A stretch of DNA of 43,274 nt from Actinomycetota bacterium (GCA_947452755.1 CANGDT010000014.1:1-43274); one strand, 5' to 3'; counted from the first letter of the stretch, positions 23,995-32,385 are shown. The notes: generated by a model not told the origin, from the letters alone. Translations and numbers: made by a program.

Positions 23995-24335
23995 CCCAAA
24001 ACCATTCCGAACGTGGTTCTGCGACAGTCATGTCGATCGCGTTGAGTTTGTTACTCATTGCTGGAACTGTTGGCTCGCTATTGGGGATTCAAACCATTGT
24101 TACAGTTCGCCGAACTCAAGTGGCCGCAGATCTTGCTGCTCTCGCCGGGGCCACTGTATTGGGCACCAGCGATGCTTGCATTGCAGCCGAAGAGGTTATG
24201 GCACGAAATCACGTTAAATTGCAATCATGCGTAGCGTCAGATAATGACGTAAGTGTTGAAACGTGGTTGCCCAATCCAATGTCCCATTGGATTGCACTGC
24301 CGCGAATTGTAAGCCAGTCGCGCGCTGGAATTTAG
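23991..24335 (+). CDS. TadE/G-like protein, Rv3654c family
   Basis: The 114-residue protein starts MTQNHSERGSATVMSIALS and has one membrane helix (about 13-33). The motif RRTQVAADLAALAGA follows, typical of the putative Flp-assembly TadE/G N-terminal family. Cysteines at about residues 59 and 76 could form a disulfide outside the cell. It is the last gene of the tad run and overlaps tadE by four bases. Its stop interlocks with the stop of the convergent helicase gene (TTAG at 24332-24335). The exact role in pilus assembly is unknown. Confidence 0.85.
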   Translation: MTQNHSERGSATVMSIALSLLLIAGTVGSLLGIQTIVTVRRTQVAADLAALAGATVLGTSDACIAAEEVMARNHVKLQSCVASDNDVSVETWLPNPMSHWIALPRIVSQSRAGI

Positions 24336-26614
24336 TCAGTTGGCAGGCCTTGCAAAAGTAGATTCAACATGATGACCGCACCAGCTTTATCGAGTGGGTG
24401 ATTGTTATTTCCACACTTAGGCGACTGGATGCAACCAGGACAGCCATCACTGCAAGAACACTCCTGCACTGCATCACGAGTCGCCGTCAACCATGAACGT
24501 GCTACTGAAAAGCCATGATGTGCAAAGCCAGCGCCACCAGGATGTCCGTCATAAATCACAACTGTGCAGCCACCAGTGTCGGGATGCTCCGCCATTGACA
24601 CCCCGCCGATGTCCCAACGGTCACAAGTAGCAAATAAAGGTAGAAGCCCGATACCAGCATGCTCTGCAGCATGTGCCGCGCCGGTAATGTCTTTTACTCC
24701 TGCTTCCTGTAAAGCTAGCGGACTGATGACCCACCAGACTCCTTCAGTGCGCAACGTTGTGGGTGGAAGGTCAAGTGGCTCTTCGCCGAGCATCTGCCCT
24801 GTGAGATTGCGGCGCTTTTGGAAAGCAACAACGTGTTCAGTCACATCAACAATGCCACGGGTGAACGTCATTGCATCCATCGTCTTAGTGTCAATTCCTT
24901 CAACTAGTGTCACCGAAGTTAATTCACGCGCGAATGTTGAGTAGTCAACGTCTGTGCTGCTGATGAAGGCTACGTGATTTTCAATATCTAAATCGTCCAC
25001 GACATATGTTTCACCAAGATGCACGTACACAGCACCAGGGTGGACTTGCAGGAATGCCCCAGCGAAATCCACAGTGCCCGCGATCCTTCCAGTTCCAGTT
25101 TCGACAATGGAATAAGAATTTGCGCCAGATCCTCTAACGGAAACAAGTTCATGTGCCCGTCCAGTGGCAGCCCAATACCAACCAGTCGAGCGCAACTTGA
25201 GGTAGCCCTCGTCGCACAACTCATTTAAGAGCCGTCGTACTTTTTCAACATCGCCAAAACTGAAGAGTTCATCATCAGTAATGTGTTGCTCGGCTGCAGC
25301 ACATGCCAAATGCCACTTCAACACGTTTGAGTTCGTGGGATCGCACACTGATCGTTCAACTGGCTGACCAATTACCGCATCAGGATGATTGACCAAATAA
25401 TGATCCAACGGGTTGTCGTTGGCAATCATGAGCGCAAGCGCTTGCTGTTGGTCACGCCCTGCCCGCCCGACCTGTTGCCAGAAACTAGCTCGAGTGCCGG
25501 GCCAACCTGCAAGCACCACCGCATCAAGGCCTGAAATATCAACACCTAACTCCAGAGCGGTAGTTGTTGCGACACCTAATAATTCACCAGTGCGAAGTGC
25601 GCGCTCTATTTCTCGTCGCTCTTCCGGCAAATATCCAGCGCGATAAGAATTCACTTTTGAAACGAGGCTTGCGTCCACTTCACCAAGATTTTCCCGTGCA
25701 ATGCGGGCTACTGTCTCGGCAGCTTTGCGTGAACGAACAAAAGCCAGTGTTCGCACCCCACCAATAACAAGATCAGTGAGCGCATCGGCAGCTTCAGAAG
25801 TAGTTGAACGTCGAATCTTGGCGTCATCAATTTCGCTCATTAGCGTTTCTCGAGGTAATGCCAACGCAACTGTTACTGGTCCGTGTGGCGAGGCATCTTC
25901 AGTGATTTCAACAAACTCTTTTCCACTAAGTGTCTGTGCATGTTGAGCGGGTGCACTGACGGTTGCACTCACCATGACTATTTGGGGTGCCGATCCGTAA
26001 AGAGCGGCCACGCGAAGCAGGCGCTTTAAAACATTGGCAACGTTTGCGCCAAAAACACCTCGATAAAGGTGGCATTCATCAACAGCGATGACTCGCAAGT
26101 TCTTAAACATCGATGCCCACGACGAGTGTCGCGAGAGCATTCCGTGATGCAGCATGTCTGGATTGGTCACGATGACATTTGCCTGCTCGCGCGCAAAACG
26201 ACGTTCTAATTGATCCGTGTCGCCGTCATAAGTTGCTACAGAAAGTTCACGTAGTTGCCATTCGTGAAATGCACGGACTTGGTCATGTGCGAGTGCTTTT
26301 GTTGGGGCAATGTAAAGTGCACGACTCTTCTTCTCAGTGAGAATGGTGTTCGCGATTGGAATTTGGTAGCACAGGGACTTTCCACTCGCGGTTCCTGTGG
26401 CAACTACTAGGTTCGCCCCAGAATGATACGCATCAAGTGCCGCAAGCTGGTGTTGCCAAAGGGATTCGATACCTAATTTCTCGAGTGCTTCCGCGACGCG
26501 CAAATCAAGCCATTCAGGAATTGGACTGATTTGCGCTTGTCGTGCTGGAATTTCGTGGATGTGGACGTCATCACCAAATCGCTGGCGTAGATCCGGAAGG
26601 ACAAATTCAGGCAC
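24332..26614 (-). CDS. DEAD/DECH-box helicase with C-terminal cysteine cluster
   Basis: The 760-residue superfamily 2 helicase has Walker A GTASGKS (74-80) and DECH (179-182). A SAT motif and a C-terminal helicase lobe with QVGRAGRD follow. The C-terminal part (DUF1998/MZB-like) ends with a cysteine cluster near residues 715-735 (CSCSDGC, PGC, PKC), probably binding zinc or an iron-sulfur cluster. It corresponds to M. tuberculosis Rv3649 and to the helicase beside bldG in Streptomyces; related MrfA proteins repair DNA damage. Start GTG 26614 follows CACAAT at six bases, with no clear ribosome site. The stop overlaps the tad run. Confidence 0.93.
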   Translation of the reverse strand: MPEFVLPDLRQRFGDDVHIHEIPARQAQISPIPEWLDLRVAEALEKLGIESLWQHQLAALDAYHSGANLVVATGTASGKSLCYQIPIANTILTEKKSRALYIAPTKALAHDQVRAFHEWQLRELSVATYDGDTDQLERRFAREQANVIVTNPDMLHHGMLSRHSSWASMFKNLRVIAVDECHLYRGVFGANVANVLKRLLRVAALYGSAPQIVMVSATVSAPAQHAQTLSGKEFVEITEDASPHGPVTVALALPRETLMSEIDDAKIRRSTTSEAADALTDLVIGGVRTLAFVRSRKAAETVARIARENLGEVDASLVSKVNSYRAGYLPEERREIERALRTGELLGVATTTALELGVDISGLDAVVLAGWPGTRASFWQQVGRAGRDQQQALALMIANDNPLDHYLVNHPDAVIGQPVERSVCDPTNSNVLKWHLACAAAEQHITDDELFSFGDVEKVRRLLNELCDEGYLKLRSTGWYWAATGRAHELVSVRGSGANSYSIVETGTGRIAGTVDFAGAFLQVHPGAVYVHLGETYVVDDLDIENHVAFISSTDVDYSTFARELTSVTLVEGIDTKTMDAMTFTRGIVDVTEHVVAFQKRRNLTGQMLGEEPLDLPPTTLRTEGVWWVISPLALQEAGVKDITGAAHAAEHAGIGLLPLFATCDRWDIGGVSMAEHPDTGGCTVVIYDGHPGGAGFAHHGFSVARSWLTATRDAVQECSCSDGCPGCIQSPKCGNNNHPLDKAGAVIMLNLLLQGLPTD

Positions 26615-26683
26615 CTTATGATTGTGCCTTCTTTATCCGACAGTTTCAGCCCAGGAATCCCGAACTTCAAGAAAAAGGTGCAA

Positions 26684-26689
26684 TAGATT
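26684..26689 (+). promoter_or_regulatory. -10 box upstream of STAS gene
   Basis: TAGATT lies 22 bases before ATG 26712. Transcription would start near 26696 and give a short purine-rich leader. The helicase promoter on the other strand lies within about 60 bases. Confidence 0.35.
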
Positions 26690-26711
26690 AGAGGGACTGA
26701 AAGGGGGAGGG

Positions 26712-27038
26712 ATGCAGCTCACTGTTGAACGCACCGAAAACCGATTTTATGTTTCGGTCGCTGGCGAAGTTGACTTAGCGACCGCTCCCGAACTCGACAC
26801 GGTGTTGTTGGCGGCTATTGTGAACCAGCCACAAGAAATTGTCATTGACTTAACTGATGTTTCATTTCTTGATTCCACCGGCCTCGGGGTAATTGTTCGT
26901 GCGTTGAAACGAACCCGCGAACGGGGGACTTCGCTGAACATCATTGCCAGTAATGAACGGGTTCTTAAAGTCTTTGCAATTACAGGTTTGGACACAGTTC
27001 TATCTATTCATCCGACATTGGCCGCGCTTGATTCTTGA
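26712..27038 (+). CDS. Anti-sigma factor antagonist (STAS, BldG-like)
   Basis: The 108-residue single-domain STAS protein has the phosphorylation motif FLDSTGLGV, with S55 as the likely phosphate site. In partner switching, a kinase anti-sigma factor phosphorylates this serine and a PP2C phosphatase removes the phosphate, freeing the antagonist to release the sigma factor. The divergent helicase neighbour matches bldG of Streptomyces, but the anti-sigma kinase gene that follows bldG is absent; a tRNA gene follows instead. A TTG start at 26622 would add 30 residues unlike the family, so I use ATG 26712. G-rich sequence (AGGGGGAGGG) precedes it. Confidence 0.93.
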   Translation: MQLTVERTENRFYVSVAGEVDLATAPELDTVLLAAIVNQPQEIVIDLTDVSFLDSTGLGVIVRALKRTRERGTSLNIIASNERVLKVFAITGLDTVLSIHPTLAALDS

Positions 27039-27114
27039 GATTCGTGGACTTTTCAGCGGATTTTTACTAACTCGCGCCTTGGGCTAGAGTAGAGTCCGTT
27101 ACGCGAAAGCGTCG

Positions 27115-27190
27115 GCGTTCGTAGCTCAACGGATAGAGCATCTGACTACGGATCAGAAGGTTGCAGGTTCGAATCCTGCCGAGCGCGCCA
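27115..27190 (+). tRNA. tRNA-Arg (anticodon ACG)
   Basis: A complete 76-base cloverleaf is visible. Acceptor GCGTTCG pairs with CGAGCGC with one G-T pair, the D arm is GCTC/GAGC, and the anticodon stem TCTGA/TCAGA carries the loop CTACGGA. The T arm GCAGG/CCTGC has the loop TTCGAAT. The anticodon is ACG, where A34 is normally changed to inosine to read CGN arginine codons. Discriminator G and an encoded CCA end are present. A strong terminator follows eight bases later. Confidence 0.97.
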
Positions 27191-27197
27191 GAACAAG

Positions 27198-27221
27198 AGC
27201 CCTGAGAAATCGGGGCTTTTT
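27198..27221 (+). terminator. Intrinsic terminator after tRNA-Arg
   Basis: AGCCCTGA (27198-27205) pairs with TCGGGGCT (27210-27217) with one G-T pair, closed by a GAAA tetraloop and followed by a T-rich tail (TTTTTGTGTTT). It is a textbook Rho-independent terminator. Confidence 0.92.
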
Positions 27222-27349
27222 GTGTTTCTACTCAGTTTTTGATGGATTATTCTTCATTAAGTAATGGTTAGCCATCACAAAGTGGGCAATCATGGACAAT
27301 TTGTGTAACCCTAGTTGAAACACTCCATAGCTGCCCGAAATGAGTAATT

Positions 27350-28003
27350 ATGTATCGACGCATGGTGGTCTTGGTTGAAGACCAGGACCTGCTGCGCTCA
27401 CTCGTGGCATCTGTTCTTGAGAGCGCCGGATTCCAGGTATCGACGGCTGCAAATGCAAGCGATGCCCGCAGAATTATCGATTCCGTAGATCCCGACGCTG
27501 TCGTACTTGATATTGATCTAGGTGATGGCCCAACAGGACTTGATGTGGCAGATTATTTGGCCAGCCGGTCCAATGAAGTTGCAATTGTCTTCTTAACTTC
27601 GCTTTCCGATCCGCGCTTCGCTGGGCGTGACATGAATGCTGTACATCCGAATGCTGCCTATCTAAATAAGCACATGTTGAGCGACACTAAGTTGCTCGTT
27701 GATGCCCTTGAGGCTGTGTTGAATGATCGTGATGTTGCTGCCTTCCGCCATGACAAGAAATCAGATCGACCACTTGCAAATCTTTCTACTCTGCAAATTC
27801 AAGTTCTACAACTCATTGCCGAAGGAAAGACAAATCAACAAATTGCGAACGCTCGAGGTAGATCGTTAGCAGCAACAGAAAGTGCAATCAAGCGCACACT
27901 CAAGGCATTGGATATTGATGTCAGCGAGGACATTAATGCGCGCGTTGTAGCTGCCCGACAGTACATGGAAAAAATTGCTTTCCCTCGCAAGTCTGATAAT
28001 TAG
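27350..28003 (+). CDS. NarL/LuxR-type response regulator
   Basis: The 217-residue protein has a receiver domain with acidic pocket E10-D11, phosphate-accepting D54 (VVLDIDLGDG), a Thr/Ser in FLTSLSD and the lysine in YLNKHML. The C-terminal helix-turn-helix (about 145-205) resembles the LuxR/GerE type (LQVLQLIAEGKTNQQIAN-like pattern) with an unusual AATESAIKRTLKAL recognition helix. The kinase gene follows after two bases, so they are a pair. ATG 27350 has no ribosome site; ATG 27362 is an option and starts right at the receiver (MVVLVEDQD). The 122-base spacer after the tRNA terminator has no clear consensus promoter. Confidence 0.9.
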   Translation: MYRRMVVLVEDQDLLRSLVASVLESAGFQVSTAANASDARRIIDSVDPDAVVLDIDLGDGPTGLDVADYLASRSNEVAIVFLTSLSDPRFAGRDMNAVHPNAAYLNKHMLSDTKLLVDALEAVLNDRDVAAFRHDKKSDRPLANLSTLQIQVLQLIAEGKTNQQIANARGRSLAATESAIKRTLKALDIDVSEDINARVVAARQYMEKIAFPRKSDN

Positions 28004-28005
28004 AG

Positions 28006-29796
28006 ATGACCACACACGTAGTTCCACAAAAATTTGGTCTCAATGACAAGGGGACATATCAGGCGTGGTTTGTTAGTCCTTATGCGTTGTCTAAGGCCCT
28101 TGGCGTCTTGTTCTTTTTGAATATGTTTCTAACAGGTTTTTTGGTGAAAGATATTTCAGCCGGACAACTTAATGTGCACGTAGTAGATTTCATCGACGGT
28201 CTTCTGGGCGGTGTCCTTATTTGGTGGATTGGAACTTTTAAAGATTTCACGGTGTCGACGACCCGCCAAGTTTTATTCATCTGGTTGGCCATTTCTGTGT
28301 GTGTCACGCTCACGCAAGCTGCAATTGTTCAGTTCGGCACGCAAGGAACTTGGTTGTCCGTTTTGAAGAGTGCGCCGATTGGCGTGCTATCGAATCTGGC
28401 GGTGATGGCCGCATTTACTGGACTCCTTGGTACTTGGAGTCACGGTCGGGTGGCTGCCTCTGCACTTGCGCAACAGCGGATTGAACTAACAGGTGCTTCA
28501 AGTAATTTAGAAATTGAAACGGAACGTATTACTAGCGAAATTTTGGATGACGTACTGGAGCAAATCCTGCCGGCGCTTGCGGAAATTTCCGACGTGCTGC
28601 GGAACTTTGAAAATGAGTCACAAATATCCCAGGCTAATCAAACAATTACAGGCGCAATTAATTCTGTAGTTTTGCCGATGACACACCAACTTCACGATAA
28701 CGAGCAGATTTTGATTGCAGATTTTCGAATCAGCGCTCCGCTTGAAAATTCTGACAACCCAACAGGCCTGTGGAAAGACATTTTGAGCAGCCGACTCAGA
28801 GATCGATCTTTGGCACGACGCAGCATCAATCAATTGATTGCGCCCGCAGCAACTTTGGCGAGTTTTGGTGTCTTCCTATTTCCATATTCAGTTTTAGCGT
28901 ATGGGTCAGCAGGTGGTGTAAGCGCTGTTCTTGTTGGTGCACTTGCTGCAATCGTTATGCGAACCCTTTTGCGCACTAACCGAAATTGGGAATTTCCCGC
29001 AATCGCAGCGGTACCGCTGACCGCGGTACTTGTTGGATTACCAGGTATGCTTTTCCCTTTTCTAGTTGATAGCGCTGCTGGAACTACATTTGATCCGGAA
29101 GGCTTTGCAATATTTGCAGGACTATTCAACATCGCATTCATTGTCGGCTTCATACAGTCATCATTTGTTCGCAGGTACTTGGCGATTCAACATGCAATGG
29201 AAGTCAACGAACATCTTGCCGCAGTCAACTCTCGACTTCGACAAAACATTTGGGCAGTGCGTCATAAATTAGCGAAGATTATTCACGGTGAAATTCAGGG
29301 CTCGCTGATTGCGGCCACTATGAAGTTGTCGACAGCCAAAGAAACTAGTCCCGCGCTCATTTCAGAAATTATGCAGGACTTGATTGGTGCCGCAGACTCT
29401 TTGCAGAATGTTGAAGATTCGAGCAAAAAGGATTTTCATGAATCCTTAAACACGATTGTTCACGGTTGGTCCGGTTCAACTGTGGTGCACACTGAATTTG
29501 ATGACTATGCACTCGCAACACTGCGCACTGATTTCAGTCTTCGTGAATGCGTGTTGGAAGTCTGTCGCGAAGGTATCACGAATGCAGTGAAGCATGCTCA
29601 AGCGCGAGAAGTCACTATTGTTGGGCAGCAAGTTGGCCCCGAGCATTTGCAGATTTCAATAAAGAATCTGTTATCGCCAGGACTTGGGATTACGTCATCT
29701 GGTTATGGAGCTCAAACTTTAGATGAAGTGACGCATGAATGGAACTTACATCTGTCAGACACTGAAGTTGAATTAGTAGCTACTTTCAGCGTTTAG
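28006..29796 (+). CDS. Multi-pass membrane histidine kinase, atypical
   Basis: The 596-residue protein has two blocks of about four membrane helices (near 28-141 and 274-386). A cytoplasmic, coiled-coil-prone segment of about 120 residues separates them. A HisKA_3-like dimer helix follows with the likely phosphate-accepting H427 (KIIHGEIQGSL). The ATPase N-box REGITNAVKHAQA carries E522 and N526. The usual DxGxG box is not visible: the matching region reads SPGLGITSSGYGAQTL (557-572), so ATP binding may be altered. The signal is unknown. It starts two bases after the regulator stop. Its own stop interlocks with the convergent PGPGW gene (TTAG at 29793-29796). Confidence 0.85.
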   Translation: MTTHVVPQKFGLNDKGTYQAWFVSPYALSKALGVLFFLNMFLTGFLVKDISAGQLNVHVVDFIDGLLGGVLIWWIGTFKDFTVSTTRQVLFIWLAISVCVTLTQAAIVQFGTQGTWLSVLKSAPIGVLSNLAVMAAFTGLLGTWSHGRVAASALAQQRIELTGASSNLEIETERITSEILDDVLEQILPALAEISDVLRNFENESQISQANQTITGAINSVVLPMTHQLHDNEQILIADFRISAPLENSDNPTGLWKDILSSRLRDRSLARRSINQLIAPAATLASFGVFLFPYSVLAYGSAGGVSAVLVGALAAIVMRTLLRTNRNWEFPAIAAVPLTAVLVGLPGMLFPFLVDSAAGTTFDPEGFAIFAGLFNIAFIVGFIQSSFVRRYLAIQHAMEVNEHLAAVNSRLRQNIWAVRHKLAKIIHGEIQGSLIAATMKLSTAKETSPALISEIMQDLIGAADSLQNVEDSSKKDFHESLNTIVHGWSGSTVVHTEFDDYALATLRTDFSLRECVLEVCREGITNAVKHAQAREVTIVGQQVGPEHLQISIKNLLSPGLGITSSGYGAQTLDEVTHEWNLHLSDTEVELVATFSV

Positions 29797-30080
29797 TCTG
29801 GTTGCGTCGGGGGAGCTGTCTTCTTTCTTCCCAATTTCCCTTTAGCTTTAGTAGCCATTGCACTGCTGCGCACCTTCACCTGGCTGAGAGTGCGTTCAGC
29901 CCAGGCAAATTCCGTGGCCAAAATCGCCAAGCCGATAATTATCAATGGAATACCAGGACCTGGTAGCACCATGAATACGACACCGGCGATGACTAGCGTC
30001 CCACCGACGCAAGCAACTGTTACCCAACGGATGGGGTGAGGCAAACGACGCCAAGATTCCCATATGCGTTCTTTGATCAT
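29793..30080 (-). CDS. PGPGW-type small transmembrane protein
   Basis: The 95-residue protein has two membrane helices (about 18-38 and 42-60) joined by the VLPGPGIPL turn, the mark of the putative transmembrane PGPGW family, and a basic tail. The function is unknown. GAGGAG (30087-30092 read on the minus strand) lies six bases before the ATG, so it is translated with a classical leader, unlike many neighbours. It lies 24 bases behind the DsbA gene and is probably co-transcribed with it. Confidence 0.8.
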   Translation of the reverse strand: MIKERIWESWRRLPHPIRWVTVACVGGTLVIAGVVFMVLPGPGIPLIIIGLAILATEFAWAERTLSQVKVRSSAMATKAKGKLGRKKTAPPTQPD

Positions 30081-30104
30081 CGGGAACTCCTCATCACATG
30101 TGAA

Positions 30105-30755
30105 CTAGTTGTGCGCATCTTCCAACGCCCTGGTAAGTGATCCTTCAAAAACTTCAATCGGTTGTGCCCCTGAAATCCCAAACTTCCGATTAATCACGAA
30201 GAATGGAACCCCTGATGCACCGAATTGCCCAGCCATCCGGCCCTCGTCAATGACTTGATCTTCGTACTCATCGGAATCTAGCATCGCACGAGCTGCGTCG
30301 ACGTCTAGCTCAAGTTCTCCAACGAACTGCAACAGATTTTCGTGTGTAAAGAAGTTTTCTTGTTGAACAAAGTAAGCATCGAAGAGGCGCATCAATAATT
30401 CCAATCCGTGCCCTTGATCTTGGGCCCAGAGTATGACTCGATGAGCATCGACGGTGTTACCCGACAGTGTGTGTTCAAGGTGATAGGTCAAACCTTCTGT
30501 TTCGGCAGCTTCGAGAACTTGTTTCTGCATCTCAACCACTTGATCAGGTCCAAGTTTGTATTTTGTCGCAAGGTGTTCTGAAGTTGGAATGAAGCGATCA
30601 ACAGGAAAATCAGGCTGCAACTGGAACGCTCGATGAGTGATTGTGACTTTAGATTCCAAACCGAGATTCTTGAGTGCTCGATGCAGTCTGCGATGACCGA
30701 TGTAGCACCATGGGCACACAACGTCAGACCACACTTCAATATTTATTTCACTCAT
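30105..30755 (-). CDS. DsbA-family oxidoreductase, FrnE type
   Basis: The 216-residue protein has a thioredoxin fold with the CPWC active site (C14-C17, in VVCPWCYIGHRR) and the cis-proline loop GVPFFVIN near residue 180. There is no signal peptide, so it is cytoplasmic, as are FrnE-like DsbA proteins. Family members are thought to handle thiol-disulfide or polyketide isomerase-type chemistry; the exact role is unknown. I chose ATG 30755, because TATGAT lies exactly six bases upstream and the longer frame (to 30797) adds residues unlike the family. A palindrome lies just upstream of the -10. Confidence 0.9.
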   Translation of the reverse strand: MSEINIEVWSDVVCPWCYIGHRRLHRALKNLGLESKVTITHRAFQLQPDFPVDRFIPTSEHLATKYKLGPDQVVEMQKQVLEAAETEGLTYHLEHTLSGNTVDAHRVILWAQDQGHGLELLMRLFDAYFVQQENFFTHENLLQFVGELELDVDAARAMLDSDEYEDQVIDEGRMAGQFGASGVPFFVINRKFGISGAQPIEVFEGSLTRALEDAHN

Positions 30756-30761
30756 ATCGTC

Positions 30762-30767
30762 ATCATA
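30762..30767 (-). promoter_or_regulatory. -10 box for leaderless DsbA gene
   Basis: TATGAT on the minus strand, followed by six bases and ATG at 30755. It is the closest match to TATAAT among the leaderless boxes of this window. Confidence 0.55.
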
Positions 30768-30777
30768 AGCCTGACGC

Positions 30778-30790
30778 CACCTGTCAGGTG
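30778..30790. promoter_or_regulatory. Palindrome in the DsbA gene promoter
   Basis: CACCTG-T-CAGGTG is a perfect 6-1-6 inverted repeat. It overlaps a second one, CTGTCA-GG-TGACAG (30781-30794). Both lie where the -35 region of the DsbA gene would be, so a repressor or activator could bind here. Confidence 0.4.
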
Positions 30791-30795
30791 ACAGC

Positions 30796-30839
30796 AAAAA
30801 ATTTGGGGCCTACCAACAACATGTCGGCAGGCCCCAAAT
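30796..30839 (-). terminator. Intrinsic terminator after APC permease
   Basis: On the minus strand ATTTGGGGCCTGCC (30839-30826) pairs with GGTAGGCCCCAAAT (30814-30801) with one mismatch, followed by a T-run (complement of 30796-30801). It is eight bases from the permease stop codon and separates the permease from the DsbA gene. Confidence 0.9.
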
Positions 30840-30846
30840 GCGATGA

Positions 30847-32385
30847 TTAGTCTTCGACTCCAGAGCGTTCACGGGTTGGCTTACCCATAATCCAGAAAAG
30901 TACGCCAAGAAATACAAAGATGGCTACTGGAATTAATTCAGTTCCAAGGAACTTCCAGCGTTCGTCTTCTGTCCAACCATCTGGTGTGTAGTCACCAGCA
31001 AACCATCCGTCGCCTAAACCAGGTGCCATCAACTGGATTGTCGCGAAAGCAATCAGCAACGTCAGCCATGTCGACAAGAATCGTGCGGCAGGAGCTCGAT
31101 AAGGACGTGGCACATCAGGATGAGACACACGCAATTTCCACAATGAAGGGAAAATTGCGAGGTACGACATCAAAGTTGTTGAAATTGCAATTCCAAGTAC
31201 GACTGAGAAGTACTTTGCGGTATTACCGTCACTGATTGTGTGAGCCAAAATCAAAATAACGGTCGCAACAATTCCTGAGATGTAGTTAACACGCACTGGA
31301 GTTCCGTACTTTTCGCTGAATACACCGAGCCAGCGTGGTGCAGAACCGTCGTACCCGCCCACAGCCAGTGCACGATCGGAACCCATGGTCCATGCAACAC
31401 CCGAAGACAACACGCATAGAACGAACAGAATTGCAGCAAAGCCACCGAGTAGCGCGCCCATTCCTGTCAGAGTGGCCGTGCCATCAGCAGTAACTGATCC
31501 GCCAAAGACGGTGAATGCGGCCTTGATTGAATCTACAAACCCAGTCAGGCCTGAAACTTGTTCTGTTGGCAGGACAAGAAGTACACCAAGAATTGGAACA
31601 CCATAAAGCAAGATTGCAGCCACTGAAGAGCGTGCAACTGAATAAGGGATGTCTTTTTGGGCATCCTTCATTTCGTCGCCGGCGCTACTTGGATTCTCAA
31701 AACCAACAAAGTTGAAAAGAATCAAAGCAAGAGTTCCTACAAGCCCTGACTTAGAGACACCGAAATCACCGGCGTGAACACCGTGCATGCCGTTTTTAAT
31801 TGCGTAGAGAACAAGTGCAACTGTAAAAAGGCCAAGCACAATAAAACGCGCAAACGCACCGAGAATAGGAATCCATTTACCAACCTTGAACGACAAAATC
31901 GCTGCAAACGTTCCGATCCAAATAAATGCCAAACCAAACGCGTAGAACGCAAGAGTCGACATCGAGTTGCCATCCATAAAGAATGTTTCAACTGCAGCAA
32001 TCGCTGCGATAGTTAAGGTGCCACCAAACCACACAGGATTGGTGATCCAGTACAAAAAGTTGTTAATAGATGCAGCAAGTCGACCAAACGCCAAACGCGC
32101 CCACAGGTAAGGACCGCCTTCCTCTGGAAAAGCGGTACCAAGTTCGGCAAAGACCAATCCACTTGGAATAAAGAAAACTGCGGCAAGAATTATCAGCCAG
32201 GTGAATGCCTCGGCACCGACAGAGGCAATCTGACCAATCGTGTCAACGCCGACCAAACAACAGATGGTGAAGAAAAGAACTTCCTTACGACCGAAATGCT
32301 TTTGGAGGTGAGCCTTTTCAACCGCATAATCTTGCGTCAGATCGAGCTCTGTGGTCAGGGAATCAGAATTTGGCGAGTTATCCAT
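30847..32385 (-). CDS. APC-superfamily amino acid permease
   Basis: The 512-residue protein has about 12 membrane helices. Family marks are visible: FAELGTAFPEEGGPYLW early on (TM2-TM3 region), ILFNFVGFENPSSAGDEMKD (TM6 and the following loop), and a C-terminal helix pair. It probably imports or exchanges an amino acid or amine; the substrate cannot be told. I chose ATG 32385, because TAGATT lies seven bases upstream and the residues added by ATG 32412 would overlap the promoter. It is divergent from the PAP2 gene with 61 bases between the two starts. A strong terminator ends the transcript. Confidence 0.9.
   Translation of the reverse strand: MDNSPNSDSLTTELDLTQDYAVEKAHLQKHFGRKEVLFFTICCLVGVDTIGQIASVGAEAFTWLIILAAVFFIPSGLVFAELGTAFPEEGGPYLWARLAFGRLAASINNFLYWITNPVWFGGTLTIAAIAAVETFFMDGNSMSTLAFYAFGLAFIWIGTFAAILSFKVGKWIPILGAFARFIVLGLFTVALVLYAIKNGMHGVHAGDFGVSKSGLVGTLALILFNFVGFENPSSAGDEMKDAQKDIPYSVARSSVAAILLYGVPILGVLLVLPTEQVSGLTGFVDSIKAAFTVFGGSVTADGTATLTGMGALLGGFAAILFVLCVLSSGVAWTMGSDRALAVGGYDGSAPRWLGVFSEKYGTPVRVNYISGIVATVILILAHTISDGNTAKYFSVVLGIAISTTLMSYLAIFPSLWKLRVSHPDVPRPYRAPAARFLSTWLTLLIAFATIQLMAPGLGDGWFAGDYTPDGWTEDERWKFLGTELIPVAIFVFLGVLFWIMGKPTRERSGVED

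Noticed and set aside
26622-26711. N-terminal extension of the STAS protein from TTG 26622
   Set aside because: It would add 30 residues unlike any STAS protein and would include the promoter region; ATG 26712 gives the normal length.
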